From Cenococcum geophilum 1.58 (lineage: Eukaryota > Ascomycota > Dothideomycetes > Gloniales > Gloniaceae): a stretch of DNA of 64,000 nt. Location: the NCBI GenBank assembly GCA_001692895.1, contig KV748197.1, forward strand, positions 1,493,813 through 1,557,812. Direction: 5' to 3'. Shown here piece by piece: positions 13,919 to 25,968 of this stretch (within the stretch, counting starts at the first letter, position 1; every line of letters starts with the position of its first letter). A program made the position numbers and the translations under genes. The notes beneath the pieces were generated by a model. That model made no database searches. It was given only the letters and a program-made list of their open reading frames with translations, and was not told the origin of the DNA.

Positions 13919-13981
13919 TNNAATNAGTTNATNTAGGCCTAACNATNNTCCCTTTTNACGCNATACNNGTACNTTNGANTN
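13919..13981. other. Cluster of N bases in copia
   Basis: Scattered single and double Ns in about 63 bp. Similar patches at 2036-2068 and 16474-16492 also fall inside this copia family, so reads from different copies were probably not resolved. Confidence 0.9.
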
Positions 13982-16900
13982 NAGTNGCAGATTAAGCGTA
14001 GTTAAGGTATTTAGGCCATTTCTTATTCCTAGTGTGTTATTAACCTAGCATATAGCGTAGAGACGTTATACCTCCTTTATTGCCTTATAAATAGCCTTAG
14101 CTTATTATATAATAGAGGGAGATAGTAGAGAATTGTTAGTTATTTAAGGGTGGGTACTAAAGACTAGTAATATAGGTATAAGTCTATCTAGGCTAGCGGA
14201 ATCGTTAATAGCTTTAACAGCTATTTATAAGGTAAGTTTTTTACTAGCGTCCTTTAGTTCTAAAGAGATAATCTTATATACGCGGCATAATAGTATATAA
14301 TATCGCTCTACTTTTCTAATACTATTATACGCCTTAATAGGGACTTCCTTAACCTTAATTGCTATTACCTTTATCTATTATCGGAACTCTATAGATAAGA
14401 AGTTTTTTCCTATATTATAGATAATTTAATTAGGGGGTCCTAGGTAGATATTAATCTAGTATAACTAAAGGGTATCCTATGCGTTTCTAGCTAATATATC
14501 CTTTAAAAATCATACGGCTTAGAAGAAGGTTAAAAAGTTAATAACTTAGAGTACTAGCTTGCTACTAAGATATATAACGTTAATAATATAGAAGTTAAAG
14601 TTATAGTTATTTTTAAGGGTAAACTTAAATCGGCCAGAGGACTTCTGGTTTATTTAATAGTAATAGTAGTACTTTATAAGATACTTAATTACCTTAACCT
14701 TAACTTTATAGCCTACTTACTAAAGAACCCTAAGTAATTAATAAACGGATAGGTAGCTAAAATAATGGTATAGTTAGCGTAATTCTAACTTAGTTAAGTG
14801 GCTCTAAGTAACACTCTTTTCTAGTTAATAAAGGAGCAACTAGGGGTAACCCTACTTGCGCATAATAGGCACCTAATTATCTCCCTAAATAAGTATATTC
14901 TTAAGGTTGTTAAGCCTAACGCCTAACTTATTTATATCTTTAATATAAAATAAAAATAGAGTATTTATAAAAATAATGTAGAAACTAATATACCCTAAGG
15001 GGGTTTAAACCCTAATTATACTAAAAGAGATTATAGTACCTTTACCAAAACAAATTATATATTAGCCTACCGTTAAATAATTAATTTAAATAGAGTTATT
15101 AAGCTACTAAAGGGCTTAAACTTAAGGTTCTCTTACTATAAATACTCCTGCGGCTCTAGTATCTGGTATAATACTATAGAAGACATTTGCTAAATATTTA
15201 TTATTAAAGGAGAACACGGAGCTCTCCTTTAGCTTATTAAAGATATTTAACTTTATAATAGAATGGAGCGTAAATTAGTTATTAAGAATAGTAACGGTTT
15301 ATATACTATCTACCTTACTATACTTAGTAAAGTATTAGTTAGGAGAGTAGTTCTCAATTTCTATATCTATAAGGAGCTGTTTAATCTTATTAACCTTACC
15401 CTTAAGATCTTCTACGCCTTTATATTAAACTAGAAAGCTTTAAAAGTAGGCTATAGTAACCTTGCAATTTCTAACATTTCTTATACTTTAACGAAACTTA
15501 TTATATACCTCTTTTTACTTATTAAGGGAGTGTCTAGTTAACTAGCAATTTAGTTTCTTATAAATATAGCACTTTTTTTAGTAATTACTTTAAAATAAAC
15601 CTCTATAAGGACCTCTATAATTACCTTATAGTTAATATTAATTATACCCTTTGCCATATTCCCTACTACGGCCGCTATATATTCGATTAGTCTAGTTATA
15701 ATTATATTAGTTAGGAATGCTTAGTTAGGTAGGGCTTTTAGTATAGAGCTGTTAAGATTCTTATATTTATATCGCAATACCTATAATAAAGCGTAGCTTA
15801 ATATATACTCCTTTAAATATATTTATAGGTTTATATAGCGCTAAGTTATACTTAGAAACGCTATAGCATACTAAAATAACCTAGTCCCTTAGGCTATTCT
15901 TATTTTAGTAAGTTTTAGTAAATCCATATTAGATTTTCTAGAGTTTATTAAAGAGTAGTTAAAGGCACTCTAAATAAGTCTTTATTAGGTTAAAAGCAAT
16001 AACTTTCTAAAATATAGTCTCTTACTATTTAGATATATAAAGTTAGCAATTCTTATTAGTTTTAAAGTAGGCTCTAATAAGCTAAAGTATTATATTAAAG
16101 CTATAGTTTTTTACCCGTAATATAATTATAATAGAATATTACTACCTATCCCTGTAACATAATAGAGAAAGTATAGTGGTACTAGTGGTATTAAATATTA
16201 ACCTTATTACAACAGTTATAGAAGATCTATAGTTTTACTCCGAGCATATTATATAATTTTCCTCTAAACTTCTTCTCTTCGTCTAAATATACCTTTATTA
16301 GATTTATAACTTCTTATAATAGAGGGTTACCGGTTAGCTAGAGTAGAGGAGCTAAAGGCGGCAGAGGTAGAGGACGAGTACCTCTAGGTAGGAGAGTACC
16401 TTTAGGTAGGAGAGTAGCGTTTTAGGGGTTTCGTTCTAAATTAAAGTTGCCTTTTAAAGAATATAGGTTAGTTNTAGGTTTCCNTAGTTAANNTATAATC
16501 TTAGCTTCTATCTATACTAGTTCTTCTATACTAGTAATAACGGCCTAAATATTACTAGTAATTAGGTTACCGTTCTTAGTAATATATACCCCGTTCCTAT
16601 AAAGAAGTCTTAAAAATCCTAAATAATATTAATATTGCTAAGTGCCTAGGTATTAGCGGTCTATCCTATAAAATCCTCTCTAAAATATTCCTATAGCTAT
16701 ATATTAGTGTAGTATCTACTTTAGTAGAATATAATACGGTATAGGAGAAAGCTATTAACTTATTTTACGGTATAAGTTATTATATTAAAGGTAAATTCGT
16801 CCTAATTTTTATTAATAAGTTTCGCGTATAAAGCTACCCCTAGTAATAAGGAGTCTTCCTAGTTATTTAAAGTAGGCGTAGCCATATTTTTAGAGGGAGG

Positions 16901-17308
16901 GAAGTATTATTAGCGTAGGGATTATCATTTGGTATAGGGGTTGTTATTTAGTACGCGTTTGTAATATATATTTATTGTTTAGTACGCGTTCGTTGTTTAG
17001 TACGCGTTTAGACGTATATTTGCGATTATAGGGCTTAAAACTAGTTCTGGCCTTAAATCACGAAGACTCGTAAAGCATATTATTCTGCGTAATGGACGCA
17101 AAAATCTATAATCTTAAAAAGGCTTAGGACCAGTTCTGGCCTTTAAATCCTTAAATTTATAGAAGAGTTCTATTTAAGGTTTAGGACCAGTTCTAACCTT
17201 AAAAGACAGCTTCCTTTAGCACGAGTAGCACTAATATAGTAGCTCGTCTCTTCTTAGTGGAATACCTAGCTGCTCTATAGTATAACAGTGAAGTTAACTA
17301 CTAATTAG

Positions 17309-17530
17309 TGTTAGACTTATAAGGGAATATTACGTAGCTACGGTTCGTAAATAGTATAATAATTGTTATTCTTATTAATTATTCTTAAAGAAAGGGGTAA
17401 GGAACTTAAGGTTCCTTACCACGCTAGTGCCGCGGCGGCACGTGACGGCAACTTGCCGCACGTAACGGCAACTTGCCACACGTGGTGGCAATATGCCTCA
17501 TATAGTGACCACTTGCCTTTATTCCCAACA
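17309..17530 (-). repeat. Copia LTR (5' in element orientation)
   Basis: A 222-bp partner LTR, less RIP-changed than the one at 11377-11598: it keeps CACGTGACGG-type CpG sites. A 60-codon open stretch at 17363-17545 is just LTR sequence, not a gene. Confidence 0.88.
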
Positions 17531-18428
17531 GGGGTAATAGGGTAAAGGACTAACGTATAGAATATAGGGTAGATTTTAACCGTATTAAGGAGCTTTAATT
17601 AGTAAAAGTAAGAGAAAATAATCTTTTTAACTTTATAAGGGCCAGCGTTCTTCTAATTAAGTTTCTTAATAGGTTATTTTATGTTTAGATTTCTTATATC
17701 TAGCTAGACAAAGTAACTAATTTAATAGGCCGGTGCTAGGGTTCGTTTCTTATTTACTATAGCTTTATAAATAGATTAAGCCTATATTATTTTATTAGTA
17801 AGGAACTATTATAGTTCCTCTATCTTTTTTATAAATTTATTTACTTTTATAACTTATAAGGCGTAATAAGCGGGGTAAAAAAACATTGCTAAAGGGTATA
17901 AAACCCATTTATAGATACTAGCCGTAGTTAGCCAGAAATAGGGAGACCTTTATAGTTTCTAAGACGGAATTATTTATAGTAAACTTAGTAAATATAAGCT
18001 AGTTAATCTAGTTATTTTATAAATATAATATGTATATCCAGATATACCATTCTATTATGGCATTTATGCGTTTTATTTAACCGTTTATTTCTAGGTAATA
18101 TATAGTAAATAGTAGTACTTTAATACGGAGTTAGGTAGTTAGTTCTTTCTAAAATATAGAAATAAACTAGCTGCCTTTATTAAAGATAATTGTTTTAGGA
18201 AGTCTATAGAGTTTCTATATATAATCTAGGGATAATTAGGCGATAGTAGGCGTTAATATATTAGGGCAGGCGATTAAGTGCCTTATCTTAGATAGTTAGG
18301 CTATAATTACTATAATGCTTATATAGCCCTTACTTATAGGGAGGTTAATAATAAAGCTAATTAAAATATTCTTCTATCTTTGGTCCGAAATAGGTAGTTT
18401 TAGCTTATTAGCAGATATAATAGCTAAA

Positions 18429-18799
18429 TATTACGGAGTAAGTATAAGTGACGATAATATATAGCAAGGTAGATATTATTAAGCTATATATATAAACTGT
18501 ATAATAAAGTCAAGACGTTATATAAGGAAAGAAGGTAGGAAAACGGGGAGAAAAGGCATATATCGTTAACTTAGTTACTTAGTCAACACATATATAGGGC
18601 AGGATAGGGTTTAGGTTATAGTTCTAGCAAAACTTAGAAAAATTCGGTAGAACTTAGCAGAATATAGCAGAATGCCATATATTACCATTAGATTGCCATT
18701 AAATTGCTATTAGATTGCTATTTCGCAGTTAGTCTTTAATTGCTAAGTTAGTAGAAATAGGTAAATATATGTAAGGTGTTATAGGGGTGTCCCATAATA
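18429..18799 (-). repeat. Left LTR of inner gypsy B
   Basis: A 371-bp LTR, TATTACGGAG...CATAATA. It is followed by a pure C run and the pyrimidine tract that is the polypurine tract of the minus-strand element. Confidence 0.85.
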
Positions 18800-21700
18800 G
18801 TCCCCCCCCCCCTTTAAACTTAAGCTTTTGCGAGATAGGGCTATAGTAGTTCTAGGTAGAGTTTATAAAAGTCTTCTACGGCCTATATAAGTCCTATAGA
18901 GTTAATAGGTTCCTATAAGGATTTAGTAAAGCCTCTCCATTTCGTAAGATATATATATTAGCGTTTCCGTTTATTGTACTTAATATTATTAATTCTTTTA
19001 ATAAAGTACTTGTTTTCGCCATCTACTTTAACTAGTAGGGGAGGGTCCTATATCTATCTAAGCAGGGTATCTAATATAGGGGCAGCAGGGCGGAGAACTA
19101 ACGTGTAGAATATAGGGTGGATTTTAACTATATTATAAAGCTTTAATTAGTAGAAGTAAGAGAAAACGACCTTCTTAACTTTATAAGGGCTAGCGTTCTT
19201 CCAATTAAGTTTCTTAGCAGGTCGTTTTATATTTAGATTTCTTATATCTAGCCAAACAAAGTTACTAATTTAGTAGGCTGGTGCTAGGGTTCGTTTCTTA
19301 TTCGCTGCGGCTTTATAAACAAATTAAGCCCATATTATTTTATTAGTAAGGAATTATTATAGTTCCTCCATCTTTTTTACGAATTTGTTTACTTTTACGA
19401 TTTATAAGGCGTAATAAGTAGGGTAAGGGACGTTACTAAAGGGTTTAAACCCCATTTATAGATGCTAGCCGTAGTTAGCTAGGAATGGGGAGACCTTTAT
19501 AGTTTCCGAGACGGAATTATTTATAGTAAACTTGGTAAATATAAGCCAGTTAATCTAGTTATCTTATAAGTACGACGTATATATCTAGATATACTGTTCC
19601 ATTATAGCGTTTATATATTCCGTTTAACTGTTCGTTTCTAGGTAATATATAATAGATAGTAGTACTTTAATACGGAGTTAGGTAGTTAGTTTTTTCTAAA
19701 ACACAAAGATAAACTAGCTGCCTTTATTGGAGATAATTATTTTAGGGAGTTTATAGAGTTTCTATATATAATCTAGGAACAGTTAGGCGGTAGTATATGT
19801 TAATATATTAGGGCAGGCGATTAAATACCTATCTTAAATAGTTAGTCTATAACTACTATAATGTTTATACAGCCTTTACTTACAGAAAGGTCAATAACAA
19901 AGTTAATTAAGATATCCTTCTATCTTCGGTCTGGAATAGGTAGTGGCTTTAGTAGGTCGTTATACGTCTCGCGCGAAGCTTTAGCTCGTTAGTAGATATA
20001 GTAGCTAGAGACATATCTTCGTGTTATATTATACATATTTAGCTAGTCCCATTAGAGTAGCTCTAGAGTTTTTCCTTAGCCTAGGTGGCCGGCTACTAGT
20101 AAGCTATATACGTATTTAAGGAGCTTAAGCTTAAGTTTATTGTGGTTAGGTATAACTAGGCGGTTCTAATAGTATAAACGGTTCCTACGGGCTTTATATT
20201 TACTTAAAGAAATCTTTTTAGAGCATCTAATGCCATTTTGCATTAGCTTAAGCGTCTCTTAAATAAACTCGTTATTTGGGTATTTATCAGTTATAATCTA
20301 TTTAATTAATCGATTAGTTATTTTAAGGACGTATACTATAATATCTTTAGTAGGAGGGTTAAACAGTTTAAGGCGAAGTAGGGTCTAATTTTAGTAAGAG
20401 CGCGCTTCTTTTAGGGCTAGCGTATCTTATAAGTGTTAGGTTAGGGCGTTAGGCTTTTAACCTTAAACGCCCAGGCGGTATATAATTAAGAATTGGAAAT
20501 AAAATAGATATTCTAACTAGCGGGCCTAATAATAACTTAGTTATTTTGTGGTTATAAAGTACTATAGGTTCTTATAGTCGCTAAGGACCTTAATTAGAAA
20601 TCCAGCGCCTTCTAGTTTAGGTTGCCATTATTTAAAACATCTAATAATAGCTAACAATTCCTTATCGTAGATCTCGTAGTTACATTTAGCTAGGCTTAAT
20701 TATTTTAAGAAGTATACTATAGAGTATAATACTCTATCCTTATTATATTAAGATAGGATGCCTCTAGTAATATAGTTAGATAAGTTGGCTTCTATAACAC
20801 TTATTTAGTTTAGGTTAAAGTATTAAAGTATAGGCACAGTAGTAAATATAACCTTTAAATAGGTAAAGGCCTTCTTATATTCCTTATTAAAGATAAAAAC
20901 TTTATCCTTTTAGGTTAGAGCTATAAGGGGTAAAACTAGGGCGGAGAAGTTATTAATAAACCGTTAGTAGAAATTAGCAAATCCTATAAAGACTCTTATA
21001 TCCTTAACGTTCTCAGGTTCTTACTAGTTTATAATCACTTCAACTTTCTTTAGGTCTATTTATATACCATTTATAGAAATAAGAAGTCTAAGGTATAAGA
21101 CTTCCGTTTTATAGAACTTATATTTATCTACATCTAATTATAAACTAGCTTTATGCAGGGCTTATAGAATAAAGTTAACGTATTTCCAATATTTAGTTAG
21201 GTTATTACTATATATCAGGATATTATTAATATAAGCAGTATAGAAGATGTCCAGGTAGGGATATAGGGTATTATTTACATAATATTAAAACAAGCTTAGA
21301 GCGTTTGCGAGGCCAAAGGGTATTACTAAGTACTTAAATAGTCCATATTAGGTACGAAATGCAGTAAGCTATTTGTCTCCTTTTATAATGCGAAGACGGT
21401 TAAATATAGAGATAATATTAAGCTTTATGTAGTAACAAGCCTTACTTAGTTAGTTTAGCATCTTTTATATTAACGGGATCGGATATCAGTTCTTAACGGT
21501 AACGGTGTTAAGAGCTCGGTAGTCTATATAGAAGTATAAACCGCCGCCGGGTTTCTTAATAAAGATTACTAGTGTGGCTATAGGCGACGAGCTTGCTTTA
21601 ATAAATCCTTTACTTAGGTTCTCGTCTAAATACTTTTATAGCACTTAGAGTTTATTTTAGGACATCCCGTATAAGGGTCCAAATCTAGGCTACTTTCCTT

Positions 21701-23421
21701 CTTTAAATATAATCTTATAGTTATATAGTCGGTATTCTAGTAGCTTATTGGCTTCCTTTTATAAGAATATATCTAGGCGATGATAATACTCTACTAGTAC
21801 CTTCGTGGCAGGGTTAGTATACTTCTTTGGTGCTAAGGCCTTCTTAATATCAGCCATAGTAATAGCAAAGATCGTATATTTAGGTTTTTTAGCAAGTTAT
21901 ACTAACGGAGTAGCTTTAATTATGCGGATATTTAGGGTGCCGAGCTCGCTTAGATCGTCTATAGTTCCTTATTTAGGTTTAGGTTCAGTATTAGGTATAG
22001 AGTTAGTATTAAATTTAGGTTTAGGTTCTTTAAATATTCTTTTTATTATAGGGTACTAGTTCTTCTAGTAGTTTTGTATACTAAGCTTAAGCTTCTACTT
22101 AGTTGGGGTAGTGTAATACTTAGTAACAACTTATAGAATTTAGTAGAATTTTCGGATCCTTAGTAAATGTCGGTGGATTTCTTATATTAGTAAAATTCGG
22201 TAGAATTCTTATGCTAGTAGAATCTGGTGGATTCCTTAGGCGTATAGTGGGTATTAGTAGAAATCTTAGGCTAGTAGATCTTAGTAGATTTCCTAGATTT
22301 TAGTTTAGGGTTAGAGCGGTGCGTTATAAAGTATTCTTACTTATATCGCGAGGCGGTAAATAGAAGCTTAAGGTTGTCTTAATTAATAGTTACCTTATAT
22401 AGCTTTATCTAGGGTTGTTTAAGAATTACTAGGTAACTTAGGGTGGTAATAAAAAGCCTAATCGGTTCTTTATAGTTTAGGTATCGGAGTTTTAGGTATA
22501 CTACGTAGGTAATTCGGCCTAAGACTGTACGTTTACCATTAAATCTAAATACGTTAATATGCCGGTTAGGGGGAGTTAGGGTAAAACCATTATCTTATAT
22601 AAAGATCTTATTAATAAATCCTATGCCATTAGCTCCTATATTAATTAGGACTTAAGTATTAGCCTATTAATTATTCTGCCAAAGGCGGCAGTTAACGGTT
22701 ATACTATAATCCCAAAAGTTAGAGTTTGTAATATCTAAAGCATTTAACGAGATCCTAAGACAGAGTCGTTTTAGAAAGCGACTTAGCTCTAAGACCTTCC
22801 TTTTATAGGTAATTGGGGCGGAGTTCTCGTAGTATATTAGTTATAGCTTCGTCCTTATAAGTGGTGCTTACTAGGCATAGGGCTAGAACCGAACAAGGAA
22901 GGCCGTAAGCGATAACTTAAGGTCGGGCGCGGTAAATAGTTGCCAAAATTAGCCGTTTGTAAATTGTTTTAGGGCGTAGGCAGAGGAACGGAACAGTTTC
23001 TTAAGATATAGTCTTTACTTCCGCACTTAAAGCAAAGACCTAGCTTAATGCGTTGTTCTTATTTAGAGAACCCTAGTGGAGCATACTCTAGTGTTCCAGT
23101 ATTAATATCTATAGCGTCCGGATCCTTACAAGTCTTAGGCGGCTAGGGGGCAGAATATTAGGGTATATATTTTAGGGCGAGGCGTAGTATATCGTTATAT
23201 AAGCCGTTAATAACATTAGCATAGACAGTAAGGGTATTTAGCAGCTTAACTCCTATAAGGGAAGCCTTTAGTTCGGAGTTTAAGAACTCTACTAGGCGAT
23301 TAATTAAGGCAAGTTCGTTCCATCTAGTCTCTTTAGTATAGCGGTAGAATTTAGCAAAGTATAATAAAAAGCTCTTAGAGCCTTATATTATCTTATTTAG
23401 TTTTCTTTATACTATAGCAAT

Positions 23422-23724
23422 TTAGTTAGGGTCGCTATAAGATACTTCTAGTATAGTAACTAGTTCTTTTATAGTACTCAACGGGAACGGGTATATAGTT
23501 TCTGCGGCATCTCCTATTAAGCGACTTATGGCGTAACGTAGTTGGCTATTAGGGGTAGGGTAGCGGTTAATATTGCTGTTTAGCTTATTCTTAAGTTGGT
23601 TAAGAAAGGAACGTAGTTTATTTCTTTTACCTAAATAGGCGGAAGGATTAGGGAGGCGTTTGGTTAACTTCTTTCTAGGGGCACTAATTAGCGAATTTAG
23701 GGTTAAGGAGCTAGTTCTAGACAC
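23422..23724 (-). pseudogene. Surviving gag fragment of inner gypsy B
   Basis: This 100-codon open stretch survives RIP. It resembles the gypsy gag capsid segment, with the order LPNPSAYLGKRNKLRSFLNQ, a short spacer, then a YAISRLIGDAA-type motif. Gag forms the virus-like particle of the retrotransposon. It is a fragment of a decayed polyprotein. A similar shorter open piece lies at 30849-31031 in the outer B copy. Confidence 0.65.
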
Positions 23725-24020
23725 ATTCTTTCCACCTAGTATTTATAGGTTAATACCGGTAGTAGTAAGTAGGGATAACAGTAGGGCAGACGGTGGGGTA
23801 GACGGTAGGTTTTAGCGGATTTCTTTAATTTCTTTTTTTAGAGATTTGATTAACTTATAATATCGGGCTTCTTAACGGATAAGGGTGTCCATAAAGGCCT
23901 ATTGCAGAGTCTCTATTTTTTTTAGTAAATATAGCGTATAGGTCTTTTATAGACATAGGGGCTTTTAGGTCGTTCTATATGCTAAATAGGGTAATATAAG
24001 GTAGGTTTAACGCAATATAG

Positions 24021-24371
24021 TATTACGGAGTAAGTATAAGTAACGATAATATATAGTAAGGTAGATATTATTAAGCTATATACATAAACTATATAATAAA
24101 GTTAAGACGTTATATAAGGAAAAAAGGTAGGAAAACGGGGAGAAAAGGCATATATTGTTAACTTAGTTGCTTAGTTAATACGTATATAGGGCAGAATAGG
24201 GTTTAGGTTATAGTCCTAGCAGAACTTAGCAGAATATAGCAGAATGCCGTATATTACCGTTAGATTGCCATTAGATTGCTATTAAATTGCCATTTCGTGG
24301 TTAGTCTTTAATTACTAAGTCGGTAGAAATAGGTAGACGTGTGCAAGGTGTTATAGGGGTGTCCCGTAACA
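24021..24371 (-). repeat. Right LTR of inner gypsy B
   Basis: A 351-bp LTR, TATTACGGAG...CGTAACA; its CGTAACA end is unmutated. The length difference from its partner (371 bp) comes from variable short repeats of the AGCAGAATAT type. Confidence 0.85.
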
Positions 24372-24739
24372 CTAAAGACGTATCTTTATATTATATTATA
24401 CATATTTAGCCAGTAATACTCCTATTAAAGTAGCTCTAGGGTTTTTTCTTAGCCTAGGTAGCCGACTACTAGTAGGTTATATACGTGTTTAAGGAGCTTA
24501 AGCTTAAGTTTGTTATAGTTACGTATAACTAGGCGGTTTTAGTAGTACAAGCAGTTCCCGCGGGCTTCGTATTTACTTAAAGAAATTCTTTTAAAGCGTT
24601 TAATGCCATTTTATATTAGCTTAAGCGTATCTTAAATAAACTTATTATTTAGGTATTTATTAGTTATAATCTGTTTAATTAACCGATTAGTTATTTTAAG
24701 AATATATACTATAATATCTTTAGTAAAAGGGTTAAATAG

Positions 24740-25103
24740 TTTAGGGTAAATGTTATGGACCTTATATTAGCAGTAGTAGCACTACTAAGGAGAGATATAA
24801 ATAGACTATATATACTATAAGGCCTTTACTAACATTTTAAATTAATAGGACTACTATTTATTAAGATATATTAACCCCACTTAAACCTAAAGGCTAAAAC
24901 TTAATACTTTAATAATTATAAAGATTTATCCAATAAAAATTTAATAGTCACTATTTTTTAAGCAATATTTATAATCTATTAAATTTTTATTATTTATTAT
25001 TTAGTCGTTATTAAGATATTTCGTTATAAATTTCATAGATTTTAATAAGGAATTAGCGTGGATAACTCGCTTATATAGGCAATTCGCTTATAAAATACGT
25101 TAA
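24740..25103. repeat. Replacement block in outer gypsy B, part matching gypsy C end
   Basis: Outer B loses about 865 bp here relative to the inner copy and carries about 365 bp of other AT-rich DNA. The left part (TGTTATGGACC onward, about 24748-24805) matches 4125-4172 inverted, so this may be a solo LTR of the gypsy C family accompanied by a deletion. The ends were not firmly resolved. Confidence 0.45.
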
Positions 25104-25968
25104 GCAGTATAGAAGATATCTAGGTAGGGACGTAGGGTATTATTTACGTAATATTAAACCGAGCTTAGGGTATTTATAATGCCGAATAACGTTACTAAGT
25201 ATTTAAATAATCCATACTAAGTATAAAATATAGTAAGCTATTTATCTCCTTTTGCTATATAGAGACGGTTAAATATAGAGATAATATTAAGCTTTATATA
25301 GTAGCAAGCCTTACTTAGTTAGTTTAGCGTCTCTTATATTAACAGGATTAGATATTAGTTCTTAACGGTAACGGTATTAAGAGCTTAGTAGTCTATATAG
25401 AAGCGCAGACCGCCGCTAGGTTTCTTAACGAAGATTATTAGTACGACTATAGGCAATAAGCTTACTCTAATAAATCCTTTACTTAGGTTCTTGTCTAAAT
25501 ACTTTTATAGTACTTAGAGTTTATTTTAGGATATCCTATATAGGGTCTAAATCTAGGCTGCTTTCCTTCTTTAAGTATAATCTTATAGTTATATAGTTGG
25601 TATTTTAGTAGCTTATCGGCTTCCTTTTATAAAAATATATCTAGGCGTTAATAATACTCTACTAGTACCTTTATGGTAGGGTTAGTGTGCTTCTTTAATA
25701 CTAAGGCCTTCTTAATATCGGCTATTATAACAGTAAAGATTGTATACTTAGGTTTTTTAGCAAGTTATACTAGCGGGGTAGCTCCAATTATACGGATGTC
25801 TAGGGTATTAAGCTTATTTAGATTATCTATAGTTTCTTATATAGCTTCCTATTTAGCTTTAGGTTTAATATTAGGTACGGAGTTAGTATTAGATTTAGGT
25901 TTAGGTTCTTTAAGTATACTCTTTATAGTAAAGTACTAGTCCTTCTAGTATTTTTATATAGTAAGCTT

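Larger units (their letters stand above)
11377..17530 (-). mobile_element. Complete Ty1/copia element nested in gypsy B
   Basis: This 6154-bp element has two 222-bp LTRs and target duplication GGGGC (11372-11376) / GGGGT (17531-17535). The uninterrupted site is still visible in the second B copy near 19071-19095, which confirms the insertion point. Read on the minus strand, RNase H lies at about 12.0-12.35 kb, reverse transcriptase at about 12.4-13.5 kb, and integrase and gag upstream towards 17.3 kb. Stops occur throughout, so no protein is made. A purine tract (AAAAGAAGAG, minus strand) precedes the 3' LTR. N runs at 13919-13981 and 16474-16492 mark unresolved bases. Confidence 0.88.
18429..24371 (-). 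mobile_element. Full-length inner Ty3/gypsy B copy
   Basis: A 5943-bp element with LTRs 18429-18799 and 24021-24371, flanked by the exact duplication CTAAA (18424-18428 and 24372-24376). It sits inside another copy of its own family: the interrupted host reads straight across the joint when compared with 19950-20040 of this copy. Minus-strand order: gag (about 23.9-23.2 kb), a CCHC knuckle (about 23.0 kb), protease-like region (about 22.8-22.6 kb), reverse transcriptase (about 21.65-21.2 kb), RNase H (about 20.8-20.4 kb), integrase (about 20.2-19.4 kb) and tail (about 19.4-19.1 kb). RIP stops break every domain except a piece of gag. Confidence 0.88.

Noticed and set aside
21805..22059. 84-codon hydrophobic plus-strand ORF, repeated at 25673-25939
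   Set aside because: It lies antisense to gypsy B pol and recurs in both B copies because the element does. It is not an independent membrane protein.
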